The notes below the pieces were generated by a model. It was not told the DNA's origin. It searched no databases and worked only from the letters and a program-made list of their open reading frames with translations. A DNA stretch of 64,000 nt, from contig NZ_LYVO01000020.1 in assembly GCF_001984055.1 (NCBI RefSeq), positions 1-64,000 of the forward strand. Reading direction: 5' to 3'. The translations under genes were made by a program, and so were the position numbers. The DNA comes from Variovorax sp. KK3. GTDB taxonomy: Bacteria > Pseudomonadota > Gammaproteobacteria > Burkholderiales > Burkholderiaceae_C. Position 1 is the first letter of the stretch. The number at the start of each line of letters is the position of its first letter. Below, one piece after another: positions 46,266 through 54,465 of the stretch.

Positions 46266-46403
46266 CTATTCCATGATGCGGCCGTCTGGGCAGATGCTGC
46301 TGGTGGCCTTCCCATCCCCAGACCTTTCGATCAGGCCATTGCTTTCATTGAGCACCGCCATGGCTGGCGGTGCACGTTCCCGCACAGAGCCGTCTTCGCA
46401 TTG
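46266..46403 (-). pseudogene. Decayed duplicate of the RHS toxin tail
   Basis: This stretch aligns base by base with the last 140 bases of the intact toxin gene (46800-46940), including the terminal CCAGACGGCCGCATCA and TAG stop. Relative to the intact copy it has lost one base after the codon for Arg in WER and two more near the end. The middle is therefore out of frame, and GHGGDQWKRW is destroyed. There is no start or RHS core upstream of it. It is a relic of a toxin-immunity duplication in which only the immunity gene stayed intact. Confidence 0.8.
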
Positions 46404-46419
46404 GCTCCCGCCGCTTCCG

Positions 46420-46797
46420 CTAGTTCGTGCTCTCCAAATAGGCCTGAGCGAGAGCGAAATCTTCAGCTCTCCATCGCGGATCCTTGAAGTCCACTGCCGT
46501 TTGCAATCGCCGCCTGAAGATGTGCTCCACCGCTTCTGGGCGAATAGTCGACGGCTTAAGCTCTAGCATACTTTTTGCGAGCATGTGAATCATCGTGTAG
46601 ATGGACCAATGAACTTCGCGTACGACCACTTCTTCCTTGCTTCCGATATGAGGATACTCAATCTCCTCAAGCAATCTCCCTAACCCGCGGATTGTGTAAC
46701 GGTCACCGCTTTGCCTCTGAATCTCTGCAAGATTCACCGTTTCAGGCCACTCCGCTAAAGCGCTTTGGAAGAGAGCTGCAAAGTTTGCTTCTGTCAT
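46420..46797 (-). CDS. Putative immunity protein, copy B
   Basis: 125 residues from the ATG at 46797, two bases after the toxin stop. A longer frame to 46884 reads through the toxin's own end and is not real. It is close to copy A, with differences concentrated in residues 3-14 and 28-41 (RQSGDRYTIRGLGRLL against NRSGDHHSIRGLWTLL). That is expected if those faces contact diverging toxins. Direct adjacency to the toxin is the functional evidence; the fold is unknown. Confidence 0.8.
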   Translation of the reverse strand: MTEANFAALFQSALAEWPETVNLAEIQRQSGDRYTIRGLGRLLEEIEYPHIGSKEEVVVREVHWSIYTMIHMLAKSMLELKPSTIRPEAVEHIFRRRLQTAVDFKDPRWRAEDFALAQAYLESTN

Positions 46798-46799
46798 CG

Positions 46800-47387
46800 C
46801 TATTTCCTGATGCGGCCGTCTGGCCAAATGCTGTTCGGTGGCCTTCGCTTCTCCCAGGACTTTCGATCTGGCCATCGCTTCCATTGATCACCGCCATGAC
46901 CGGCGGTGTCACGCTCCCACACAGAGCCGTCGTTGCATTGCTTTCCAGGGGTTCCGTAAATCGGTATGAATTTGTCGGGAGCGAAGTCCGGGTTGTCAGG
47001 ATACACAACTGGATCGCCGTCTTCTGCCAGAATTGGCCCGAACACGTTCCAGCCAACCCACGCACCCACACCGGCTCCGATGACGCCGCCGGCAACCAGA
47101 CCCGGCGGGCCAAAGACAGAACCGATTTCAGCTCCGCTGATGGCACCGGCGAGGGGGTTCAACCCGTCCGGATCGGTGTACTTCAACGCATCGTTGAGTG
47201 CGTACGGGGCGCGGTTCCAGCCAGCTTCAAGGCCCTTCGGGTCGGGCTGCGTATATCGGCCATCTGGCGGCCTATAGCTCCGGTGGCCGTTGTAGTCGAG
47301 GCCGCTTTCTTTGTCGAAATACATCGCGGTCGCCAACGACGAACATACAAGGCACCATAGTACGACGGCAATCTTTAAATATTTCAT
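46800..47387 (-). CDS. Secreted RHS-tip toxin (RHS core end plus C-terminal toxin domain)
   Basis: 195 residues. A signal peptide (1-21) is followed by the end of an RHS core (22-78: YFDKESGLDYNGHRSY, GRYTQPDPKGL, NALKY-like YTDPDGLNPLAG), then a Gly/Ala-rich hydrophobic zipper (79-118). The C-terminal domain has GHGGDQWKRWPDRKSWE and WPDGRIRK. The core motif is that found just before the variable toxin tip of full-length RHS proteins; here the shell is missing and a Sec signal is fused in its place. The C-terminal motif resembles a small RHS-associated toxin family I know only as a pattern. The start overlaps the transglutaminase-like gene by ATGA; an immunity gene follows. Confidence 0.82.
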   Translation of the reverse strand: MKYLKIAVVLWCLVCSSLATAMYFDKESGLDYNGHRSYRPPDGRYTQPDPKGLEAGWNRAPYALNDALKYTDPDGLNPLAGAISGAEIGSVFGPPGLVAGGVIGAGVGAWVGWNVFGPILAEDGDPVVYPDNPDFAPDKFIPIYGTPGKQCNDGSVWERDTAGHGGDQWKRWPDRKSWEKRRPPNSIWPDGRIRK

Positions 47388-48265
47388 TCCGCCCGAATCC
47401 CCCCTGCGTTACGTACATTCTCAATCGCGACATACCCAAGTTCAAAGGCCTTCCTCATCATCGCTTTGGACGCTTCGGCATGGCGGCTCGATTCCTCTCC
47501 TTTGGTGACTTTGGCATACGCCTGATGGATGGCGCTGATTTGCTCATAGGTTTCGGCCCGCCGAGGAGTTAGGAGCAATGAGGCCTTCAGATATTCCAGA
47601 CACTTTGGTGTGTCGCTCATTGCATATACAAAAGCGTTGGCCGTCATCAGCAGACCCAATTGCTCGCGATAACTCAAGGGTCGCATATAGCAACCCGAAC
47701 GCAGCCCAATGGAGGTGACCCCATTTCGGCGGATGTAATCGGCGTCGGAGAAATATTTGCCGCCGCTTGTGGTTTCGATGTTGAGTTCCGGGAAATCTCG
47801 ATGAACATATCTGACAAAGAGATGATCGGGCACGCAAACAATGTGAACCGGGTAGCCGAGCCTTTGACCAACTGCAACATACAAGAGTGGCATGGTCACG
47901 CAAATACCCTTCTTGGTATCCAAAATCCCGTCGAGCAAGTAGTTCCGCTGGTTTTCCCGAGCCAGCGGATGATGGTCGTACTGAAAGCCATTTTCACGAA
48001 AGAGTACATCGCGCATGGCAAGTGTGCGCTTAACGGGATCGGTCGCGCCATCGAGTTTGGAACGAACAGCAGTCACAAGCGCGTCGAGCTGCTTCGAATA
48101 CGCTTCCACATCGAGTGCGGGCCTGAACTCCTGAGCCAAGATAAGTGCGACCCGACCGATATCGATCCTTTCATCCGAAAGCCATCGCAATTGATTGACA
48201 CTGCCGCTTGCCCATGCAACTGGCGCGCTCAACGCTGCTCCTGCGAGCAGAGTGCGTCTCTTCAT
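47384..48265 (-). CDS. SirB1-like transglutaminase-fold protein, exported
   Basis: 293 residues with an N-terminal signal containing twin arginines (KRRTLLAG, possible Tat type, cleavage after WAS). The core has a Cys in KKGICVTMPLLYVAVGQRLG and a His in VPDHLFVRY, the Cys-His pair of the SirB1/transglutaminase-like family. A C-terminal helical stretch (LEYLKASLLLTPRRAETYEQI) looks TPR-like. Family members are poorly understood and may be proteases or inactive. It is coupled by ATGA to the toxin gene. A GGGAGG ribosome site precedes the ATG at 48265. Confidence 0.82.
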   Translation of the reverse strand: MKRRTLLAGAALSAPVAWASGSVNQLRWLSDERIDIGRVALILAQEFRPALDVEAYSKQLDALVTAVRSKLDGATDPVKRTLAMRDVLFRENGFQYDHHPLARENQRNYLLDGILDTKKGICVTMPLLYVAVGQRLGYPVHIVCVPDHLFVRYVHRDFPELNIETTSGGKYFSDADYIRRNGVTSIGLRSGCYMRPLSYREQLGLLMTANAFVYAMSDTPKCLEYLKASLLLTPRRAETYEQISAIHQAYAKVTKGEESSRHAEASKAMMRKAFELGYVAIENVRNAGGIRAE

Positions 48266-48274
48266 CGAGCCTCC

Positions 48275-48463
48275 CTAATAGTTGCGGACAACAAATGCGG
48301 CAAAGATCCCCAGCGCCGCACAAGCGATAAAAAACGCGGCGCGCAGGATTGAAGCCAAGCGTGACCTCTGACTGAGGCATGATCTGCCCTGTAAGCGGTG
48401 GCCGCCTCTCTTGAATGAATCGAAGTTGGTCGAGAGACTCGCGGAGATTGTGGTCTTACACAT
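48275..48463 (-). CDS. Possible 62-residue single-pass membrane protein
   Basis: An ATG at 48463 opens a 62-codon frame ending nine bases before the transglutaminase-like gene. The C-terminal third (ILRAAFFIACAALGIFAAF) is a good membrane helix, with basic residues before it. The N-terminal half looks non-coding. There is no known family and no clear ribosome site, so it may be a leader reading frame or chance. The rest of the gap up to 48611 shows nothing I can support. Confidence 0.3.
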   Translation of the reverse strand: MCKTTISASLSTNFDSFKRGGHRLQGRSCLSQRSRLASILRAAFFIACAALGIFAAFVVRNY

Positions 48464-48611
48464 TGAGGTACCGAGCGTGAAAGGTTCTCTGGGGCTGCCC
48501 CTCGTGATGAGCGGCGCGTTGTAGCGACGCGTCGTCCCGCGGCAGGCGAAGGCTGTCACGCTATCGACAAAGCATCTTTGTGTCGTGTCTCCGCGAGAAT
48601 TGATCAGATTT

Positions 48612-49664
48612 CTAGCTCGGTTCTTTGCTTGACGGCGGTCGCGCCCAACGCTCACGCCAGATCCTCTTCTCATCGAGCTTCTTGAGGTAAGTCGTATAGA
48701 AGCTGAAGCGATCGGAGCGAAAGCCTTGTGGACTTTCCACCAGGGTCCAGCTGAGTTTTTCGCTTCCAGATATCTCGGAAGCGGGATGGAGGTAGTCGCG
48801 CCAATCTTGATAGATCGGCGAATAGCTTCCTTCGGTCTTGTAGAAATAGGAGATGAAGGCTCCGCTACGAAGCATCCCGACAAGCTCCTCGGGTGCCGAC
48901 TGGTCCGATGCGATCTCGTGAGCGGCACGTGCCTGATCGGAGTTTTGAACGATGAAGAGGTAATACTTGCCGGTCGCGTCGAGCATCAGAATGCTTTCGG
49001 GTGCGCAGCACAAATAGTGTTCGACGATTTGCAACTGTTCGCACAGTGAATCGAAAACACGTACCACGGCTTCGTTGGTCATGAACCGATGCGGGCCGAT
49101 CGGAAGATAGCTCGACAATGGCTTTTGCATGCGATCGAAATAATCGAGCTGTAACTCGCGAATCGCCTGATTCAGCGCTGGAGTGGCGTCATCCTGCTGT
49201 TTCCGGATGAAACGGTCGATCAAACCTTTGTTGAACGCTTCGACCGCAAGACGCTCGTCGGCTTTGCCGGTCATCAGGATTTTTCTTGTCCAAGGGTTAT
49301 GAAATCGCCTGCAGAACTCCAATCCATTGATTCTAGGCATGTCGTAGTCGACAACCACGACCGAGATTTCTTCGAACCGGTGGTCGTTGTAGACTTTTCG
49401 ATGAATATCTCCGAGTTGGAGATCGATGACTTGCCGCTGCTGATCTGCTTCGTCCCGACCTTCATAAAGTCGGACAAGGTTTTCTCCGTTCCTGGCACGC
49501 CATTTGAACCCGTCGGTGTCCAGCGCGCTCCTTGCGGAACCAAAAAATCGTGAAGCAAGCAACTGATCGAGTCCGAGACTCAAGTTCATCAAAAAATCGT
49601 TGCTGTCGTCGATGAACCCAACGGTTGTCGGAAAGTGAAAAGATGGAATTGAAGTTCTGCTCAT
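48612..49664 (-). CDS. lqsR: LqsR/JqsR-type response regulator of alpha-hydroxyketone signalling
   Basis: 350 residues. The receiver domain has the acidic pair FIDD (19-20), the phosphorylation site VVVVDYDMP with Asp106, then LMTGKAD and a conserved Lys (RFIRKQ). The unusually long stretch between the acidic pair and the phosphosite is as in LqsR of Legionella. The 200-residue C-terminal domain is not a DNA-binding helix-turn-helix and matches no other output I know, again as in LqsR. It overlaps the sensor kinase gene by ATGA. Homology is judged by reading, so the exact branch (Lqs or Jqs) is open. Confidence 0.85.
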   Translation of the reverse strand: MSRTSIPSFHFPTTVGFIDDSNDFLMNLSLGLDQLLASRFFGSARSALDTDGFKWRARNGENLVRLYEGRDEADQQRQVIDLQLGDIHRKVYNDHRFEEISVVVVDYDMPRINGLEFCRRFHNPWTRKILMTGKADERLAVEAFNKGLIDRFIRKQQDDATPALNQAIRELQLDYFDRMQKPLSSYLPIGPHRFMTNEAVVRVFDSLCEQLQIVEHYLCCAPESILMLDATGKYYLFIVQNSDQARAAHEIASDQSAPEELVGMLRSGAFISYFYKTEGSYSPIYQDWRDYLHPASEISGSEKLSWTLVESPQGFRSDRFSFYTTYLKKLDEKRIWRERWARPPSSKEPS

Positions 49665-50977
49665 GATTCGATTGTTGGGAATGTCAAAATGAACTCGGAA
49701 AACTCACTCGGAACCGATGCACATCTGATGGAGCCGCCAAAGGCCTCCACGACATCCTTGCAGAAAGCAAGACCGATCCCTGAGCCCAGTATGTCGCCAT
49801 CCGGAGAAGAGGATGAGTAAAAGCGCTTGAAAATATGCGGCATGATCTCTGACGGAATGCCGGATGCGGTATCTTTGAATATTAATTGATTGTTTTTTGA
49901 AGATTTTTGGGTATGGATGAATATTCTTCCTTTTCCGGTATCGACGATCTGTCGCAAAGAGTTTTTCAGTAAGTTGAAAATGACGTGGATCATTAGAAGC
50001 TCTACACCTTTGAAGTTGAAGTCGGTGTCGAAAATGCACGAAATCTCGTCTCTTTCTTCGTCGGAAAAGGGATAGCGTGCCAGCGCGATTTGAATACAGT
50101 TTTTAATTGAACATGTGACAAACTCTTGAGGCTTCACCGTTGCCGGACGCACGTCATTGATTAGCATGTCGATGATGGCATTTGAATAATTGGCTTCCGT
50201 CTCTATGCGTTTTAGCACACCGGCGATCGCATCTAAATGGGGTGGCCTTATGTAAGTCACGGAAAGCGCGTGCTCGCGAGCTTGTTCATAAGCGTCGAGA
50301 AGTATTGGCAAATATTTGTGCAGACCCGAGGCGCCGACTCGAATTGATGTCAATGGTGTGCGCAGCTCATGCGCGATGCTCCCGGCAGTGGCCAACATCG
50401 CGCGTTCCTGCTCAAGGCGTATGGCCTCGGTAACGTAGTTCGCCAACGTGCCCAGGATCACTGCGAAGAGGATGATGGGCAAATGAGTCAGTGTGACCGG
50501 TTCGATATGAGCATTTTCCGTGCTGAGCCAGTACGCTACCCACGCCAGGCATACTCCCGCGACCGCATGAAAAACCAGAATGAGCCAGTCCAGCATCAGC
50601 ACCATCACGAATACAGCGATGAGAGAAGATTCAATCCAAACCGCAGAGCTCTGATTCTTAAAAAGCATCAACGAAAAGAAGAACGGCAGTGCGTAGAGGA
50701 CTGAAAAATGCCAGTAGGCAGATCGACATTTTTGAAGACGCGGCCACCAGCGGTGTTCGAAGGCAATTGGCACAAATAATGCGCTGCCAATCACTCTCAG
50801 CAGCAGGTTTTCGTAAGGCTGCGGAAAAATGTAATACCAAATCACGTAATACAACGGAAAGCCAACGATCGCAACCAATGCAAAAGACCTCCGGCGGCGT
50901 TCGAAGTACTCTGCATTTCGACTGGCGCGTTCGGCCAAACGCCGGATCGAGCGCCGCATGGCGATTCTTGTTTTCAT
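49661..50977 (-). CDS. lqsS: CqsS/LqsS-type sensor histidine kinase for alpha-hydroxyketones
   Basis: 438 residues from the ATG at 50977, chosen because it forms ATGA with the synthase stop; an ATG at 51010 is an alternative. It has six probable membrane segments (about 30-180), with no periplasmic domain. Then comes the phosphoacceptor IAHELRTPL (His203) and a HATPase domain with FNLLKNSLRQ and GSGIGLAFC. It lacks the C-terminal receiver of Vibrio CqsS, so it is the LqsS/JqsS form that signals to a separate regulator, here the next gene. Confidence 0.88.
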   Translation of the reverse strand: MKTRIAMRRSIRRLAERASRNAEYFERRRRSFALVAIVGFPLYYVIWYYIFPQPYENLLLRVIGSALFVPIAFEHRWWPRLQKCRSAYWHFSVLYALPFFFSLMLFKNQSSAVWIESSLIAVFVMVLMLDWLILVFHAVAGVCLAWVAYWLSTENAHIEPVTLTHLPIILFAVILGTLANYVTEAIRLEQERAMLATAGSIAHELRTPLTSIRVGASGLHKYLPILLDAYEQAREHALSVTYIRPPHLDAIAGVLKRIETEANYSNAIIDMLINDVRPATVKPQEFVTCSIKNCIQIALARYPFSDEERDEISCIFDTDFNFKGVELLMIHVIFNLLKNSLRQIVDTGKGRIFIHTQKSSKNNQLIFKDTASGIPSEIMPHIFKRFYSSSSPDGDILGSGIGLAFCKDVVEAFGGSIRCASVPSEFSEFILTFPTIES

Positions 50978-52239
50978 TCGAACATCACTCGCTTTTTTGG
51001 CGGAATGCATTGACGCTTACGGCGTGAGGACGGCCATTCTGTCAATTTCACCTCGTGTCTGATGTCGCGGCAAACGCGAGCAATGCGTTCGAGGTCGTCT
51101 TTGCTCAGTGCCGCGTTGACTGAAAATCGCATCAATGATCGGTTTCTCGGTGTTGCAGGCGCGCAAAACACAGAACCGAAAATTCCTTTGGCCTCGAGCG
51201 CGTCACGTAAAGCGATCGTTTGGTGCTCGGATCCCGATTCGAGCGCAATGATTTGACTTTCGCTATTCCCGAGGTTGTAGCCAAAATCCTCCAAGCAACT
51301 TCTTAAATAACCGGCATTGCTATGAAGCAAATCCCGGCGCCAGCCTTCGCACCGAACAATATCCAAGGTTGCGTTCAATCCTGCGATTTCGTGAGGCAAC
51401 AGCGTGGAGCTAAATATTGCAGGCCTGGATTCGAACTTGAAATAGTCGCTGAACCTTTCCGAACAAGTGATAAAACCTGCACGTCCGGCAAAAGCTTTTG
51501 CCAAACTCGCTGTTCGAAAGTGAACACGATTGATAAGCCCCATCGACGCAACCATTCCTTCTCCCCTTGGGCCATGCGTGCCAAGCGAATGTGATTCGTC
51601 AACGACGAGCACGCATCCTAGAACGTCGCAAACAGATGAAAAATCAACCAATGGACAAACGCTGCCGTTGGTGCTGTAGATAGAATCAACGACAACTACT
51701 CCTGGTCCATAACGACGCACTTGCCGTTCAAGGTGATCAGCATCGTTGTGAAAGATCGTCACAGGTTTGGCGCCGGAACTGCGGATTCCTTCCCATAATG
51801 AGTTGTGCGCAAGCACGTCGGCAAACACGGGCGTGTTCGAGCTTGCAATTGCCTGTATCAGCCCGGTATTTGCGCACCATCCTGATTGACATAGCACACC
51901 AGCTTCGGCTTGCATGAAAGAGGCTAGGCGTTTTTCCAGCTCGAGTTGCGGGGAAGCTCCGTGCAAAAATATGCCCGACATCGGCGCACCGTTCCCGTGT
52001 TGGAGAACGCTGTCCGCGGTCGCAGAAACTATTTTCGGATGCCTGGAAATTGACAGGTAGTCATTGCTCGACAAGTGCAAAGCGTCGATGCCCGGGACAC
52101 GGCCGCGCATGATGTGCCCGCCGTTCCAACTGTCCCGGACTCGTTCCTGGTAATAGCGTTCTATTCGATCCTGAAGAAAGCTCGGGATCGAAGGTTGGCA
52201 TGAATTAAAAGCTGACGGTACCGCGGAAATGTCGGCCAT
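50974..52239 (-). CDS. lqsA: Alpha-hydroxyketone autoinducer synthase (CqsA/LqsA/JqsA type)
   Basis: 421 residues from the ATG at 52239, which has an AGGGGGA ribosome site. It is a PLP-dependent alpha-oxoamine synthase-type enzyme with the PLP aspartate in VVDESHSLGTHG (214-218) and Schiff-base lysine Lys248 in FRTASLAKAFAGRAGF. The DESHS-LGTHGPRGEG wording and direct linkage to a six-helix kinase and an LqsR-type regulator identify it as a CqsA/LqsA rather than a biotin (BioF) or ALA synthase. It should condense an acyl-CoA with an amino donor to give an alpha-hydroxyketone-type signal; the chain length is not readable. Confidence 0.9.
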   Translation of the reverse strand: MADISAVPSAFNSCQPSIPSFLQDRIERYYQERVRDSWNGGHIMRGRVPGIDALHLSSNDYLSISRHPKIVSATADSVLQHGNGAPMSGIFLHGASPQLELEKRLASFMQAEAGVLCQSGWCANTGLIQAIASSNTPVFADVLAHNSLWEGIRSSGAKPVTIFHNDADHLERQVRRYGPGVVVVDSIYSTNGSVCPLVDFSSVCDVLGCVLVVDESHSLGTHGPRGEGMVASMGLINRVHFRTASLAKAFAGRAGFITCSERFSDYFKFESRPAIFSSTLLPHEIAGLNATLDIVRCEGWRRDLLHSNAGYLRSCLEDFGYNLGNSESQIIALESGSEHQTIALRDALEAKGIFGSVFCAPATPRNRSLMRFSVNAALSKDDLERIARVCRDIRHEVKLTEWPSSRRKRQCIPPKKRVMFE

Positions 52240-52273
52240 TATTAGTTCCCCCTGGGTTGGCAACCGTTGTCGA

Positions 52274-52310
52274 GGGCTCAGTACAGCAATTTGCACGAGC
52301 CCGTTTTTTT
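52274..52310. promoter_or_regulatory. Hairpin with T-run in the synthase leader
   Basis: GGGCTC (52274-52279) and GAGCCC (52297-52302) form a perfect 6-bp stem with a 17-base loop, followed on the plus strand by G and seven T. That would be a terminator on the plus strand, but no plus-strand gene feeds it. On the minus strand it falls 35-63 bases before the synthase start, inside the probable leader, where it could affect translation or transcript stability. Confidence 0.35.
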
Positions 52311-52400
52311 ATCAACAGTTGGATTGGTAATCGCGCCTTGTTTGAAAGGACGCAAAATTACCCTAGGCGAACAGCTCCCGGAAAGCGCTGCAACAGTTGC

Positions 52401-53654
52401 TCAGATTCTGGCGAGCAAGCGCTCCACTGCCGCGACCCGCGCTTTCCGAATCGCCTCCGCGATGCGAGGCCCGGCCGCACCTGCCGCCAGTGCATCGGCC
52501 GCGACGGAGGCCGTATCGACGGCCTGCGCGGCCTCGAGCGCTGCCAGCAGTGCGGGTCGCGGCTGGTAGGGGATGTGCTCCAAGCCGAGCCTTCCTCTCG
52601 CGTCGCATTCGCACGCCAGCAGCACCTCCGCGAAGCGCCCTGGCTTGCGAAACGCATCGCAGCGCTCCAGCAGCCGCACCAGTGCCTGCGCCCCCAGGCT
52701 TTCGCTTCGGTGGATGTTCCCGTGCTCCCGCGCCACCACCTCCGCCAACTCACGCAGCCCCACCGGCACACGCCAGCGCTCGCACACACCGCGCAGCAGC
52801 CCCACGCTGCGCTGCTCGTGGCCGATGTGGCGTGGCAGCACGTCGGTGGGCGTGGTGCCTTTGCCGAGGTCGTGCACCAGGCACGCGAAGCGCACGGACA
52901 AGGGCGCCGCGAGCCGGGCGGCCATGTCCAGCACCAGCATCAGGTGCAGGCCGGTGTCGACTTCGGGATGGTGGGCTTCAGGCTGCGGCACGCCCCAAAG
53001 GCGGTCGACCTCCGGCAGCAGCACGGTGAGCGCACCGCAGCTCCGCAGCACGTCGAACATGCGCGACGGCTTGGCCTCCATCAGGCCGCGCGCGAGTTCT
53101 TGCCACACGCGCTCGGGCACGAGTGCATCGGCCTCGCCCGCATCGACCATCTCGCGCATGAGCGCCATGGTTTCGGGCGCGATGCCGAAATCGGCGAAGC
53201 GCGCGGCGAAGCGCGCCACGCGCAGGATGCGCACCGGGTCTTCACGGAAGGCGTCGGTCACGTGGCGCAGGCACTTGCTTTCCAGGTCGCGGCGGCCGTG
53301 GTACGGATCGACGACGTGGGCCAGGTCCAGCTTGGCGCCCACATGCTCCGCCGGCAGCGCGATGGCATTGACCGTGAGGTCGCGCCGCGCCAGATCCTGC
53401 TCGAGCGTGACTTCGGGCGATGCGTGGATGACGAAGCCGCGGTAGCCGGGCGCGCTCTTGCGTTCGGTGCGGGCCAGCGCGTATTCCTCGCGCGTGTCGG
53501 GGTGCAGGAAGACGGGAAAGTCGCGGCCGACGGGCAGGTAGCCCTGGGCGACCATGTCCTCGGGCGTGGCGCCGACCACGACCCAGTCGCGGTCGCTGCC
53601 GGGCAAGCCCAGCAGGGCATCGCGTATGGCGCCGCCGACGAGGTAGGTTCTCAT
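52401..53654 (-). CDS. cca: CCA-adding tRNA nucleotidyltransferase (multifunctional, with HD domain)
   Basis: 417 residues. It starts MRTYLVGGAIRDALLG with the catalytic aspartates in SDRDW, then ARRDLTVNAIA and EDPVRILRVARFAARF. The HD domain (LVHDLGKGTTP) marks the form that also has phosphohydrolase activity. It adds or repairs the 3' CCA of tRNAs. The ATG at 53654 was chosen; the frame upstream is unrelated. Confidence 0.97.
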   Translation of the reverse strand: MRTYLVGGAIRDALLGLPGSDRDWVVVGATPEDMVAQGYLPVGRDFPVFLHPDTREEYALARTERKSAPGYRGFVIHASPEVTLEQDLARRDLTVNAIALPAEHVGAKLDLAHVVDPYHGRRDLESKCLRHVTDAFREDPVRILRVARFAARFADFGIAPETMALMREMVDAGEADALVPERVWQELARGLMEAKPSRMFDVLRSCGALTVLLPEVDRLWGVPQPEAHHPEVDTGLHLMLVLDMAARLAAPLSVRFACLVHDLGKGTTPTDVLPRHIGHEQRSVGLLRGVCERWRVPVGLRELAEVVAREHGNIHRSESLGAQALVRLLERCDAFRKPGRFAEVLLACECDARGRLGLEHIPYQPRPALLAALEAAQAVDTASVAADALAAGAAGPRIAEAIRKARVAAVERLLARI

Positions 53655-53691
53655 CGGCTGGAGTTTAGAAGGCCCGGCGGCCCGAGCCGAA

Positions 53692-54387
53692 TCAGCGCTG
53701 GACGCGATAGGGCTCATCCATGACCACGAAGCGCTTCTCGACCAGCGCCTCGTCGATCCAGGCCTTGACGCCGGGCAGCTGCTGCACGCGTTCGATGTAG
53801 GCCGTGATGTCCGCCGGCACGGGCAGCGCGAAGGTCTTGATGCGCACGCCGACCGGTGCGAAGTAGGCGTCGGCGATGCCGAAGTCGCCGAAGAGCATAG
53901 GCCCGCCGTGCGCTTTCAAGAGGCCGCTCCACATCTGCACGATGCGCGCGAGGTCGGCGCGCACCTGGGGCTGGTCGCGCAGGATGATGCGGCCCTGTTC
54001 GCGCAGGTCGGCCTCGATGTTCATGCCGCAGTGGTTGCGCAGCGCGCCGAATCCGGCATGCATCTCGGCGCAGACGCTGCGTGCGTGCGCGCGGCGAGCC
54101 TTGTCACGCGGCCAGAGCGATTTGTCGGGGTGGTTCTCGGCCAGGTATTCGCAGATGGCCAGGGTGTCGTAGACGACGATGTCGCCGTCGACCAGCACCG
54201 GCACCCGGCCGGCCGGGTTGATGGCCTCGACGGTCTTCTTGAAGTGCGAGTCCGGATCGAACGCGGTGCCGTCGGCATCGAAGGGCACCATGACCTCGTC
54301 GAAGGCGATGCCGGCCTGCTTCATCAGCACCCACGGGCGCATCGACCAGGACGAGTAGTTCTTGTTGCCGATATAGAGCTGGGGCAT
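53692..54387 (-). CDS. Glutathione S-transferase family protein
   Basis: 231 residues from the ATG at 54387, which has GGAAGG six bases upstream; another ATG at 54393 overlaps that ribosome site. It starts MPQLYIGNKNYSSWSMRPWV, a GST N-domain with the SSWS loop, then GRVPVLVDGDIVVYDTLAI that binds the glutathione gamma-glutamyl part. The substrate is unknown. It lies 37 bp upstream of cca in the same direction. Confidence 0.93.
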   Translation of the reverse strand: MPQLYIGNKNYSSWSMRPWVLMKQAGIAFDEVMVPFDADGTAFDPDSHFKKTVEAINPAGRVPVLVDGDIVVYDTLAICEYLAENHPDKSLWPRDKARRAHARSVCAEMHAGFGALRNHCGMNIEADLREQGRIILRDQPQVRADLARIVQMWSGLLKAHGGPMLFGDFGIADAYFAPVGVRIKTFALPVPADITAYIERVQQLPGVKAWIDEALVEKRFVVMDEPYRVQR

Positions 54388-54465
54388 GGCCATCCTTCCG
54401 CAAATCCCACGATGCTAGCGGCCGGCCGCGGCGCGATTGATGCCGAAGGCGCGCCGGATTGATGC

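Larger units (their letters stand above)
45886..46940 (-). repeat. Tandem duplication of toxin tail plus immunity gene
   Basis: Unit A (45886-46403) and unit B (46420-46940) are direct duplicates, each holding the end of the toxin gene followed by a 125-codon immunity gene. Unit B is intact; unit A keeps only the immunity gene. The match starts close to the Gln-Cys codons just before the C-terminal toxin domain, so the duplicated piece equals the exchangeable toxin tip plus immunity. Confidence 0.8.

Noticed and set aside
46798..46884. Longer start for immunity copy B at 46884
   Set aside because: The additional 29 residues overlap the toxin's C-terminus in another frame. Copy A aligns only from the ATG at 46797.
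50978..51010. Upstream ATG for the sensor kinase at 51010
   Set aside because: Possible, but the ATG at 50977 forms the ATGA junction used throughout this operon.
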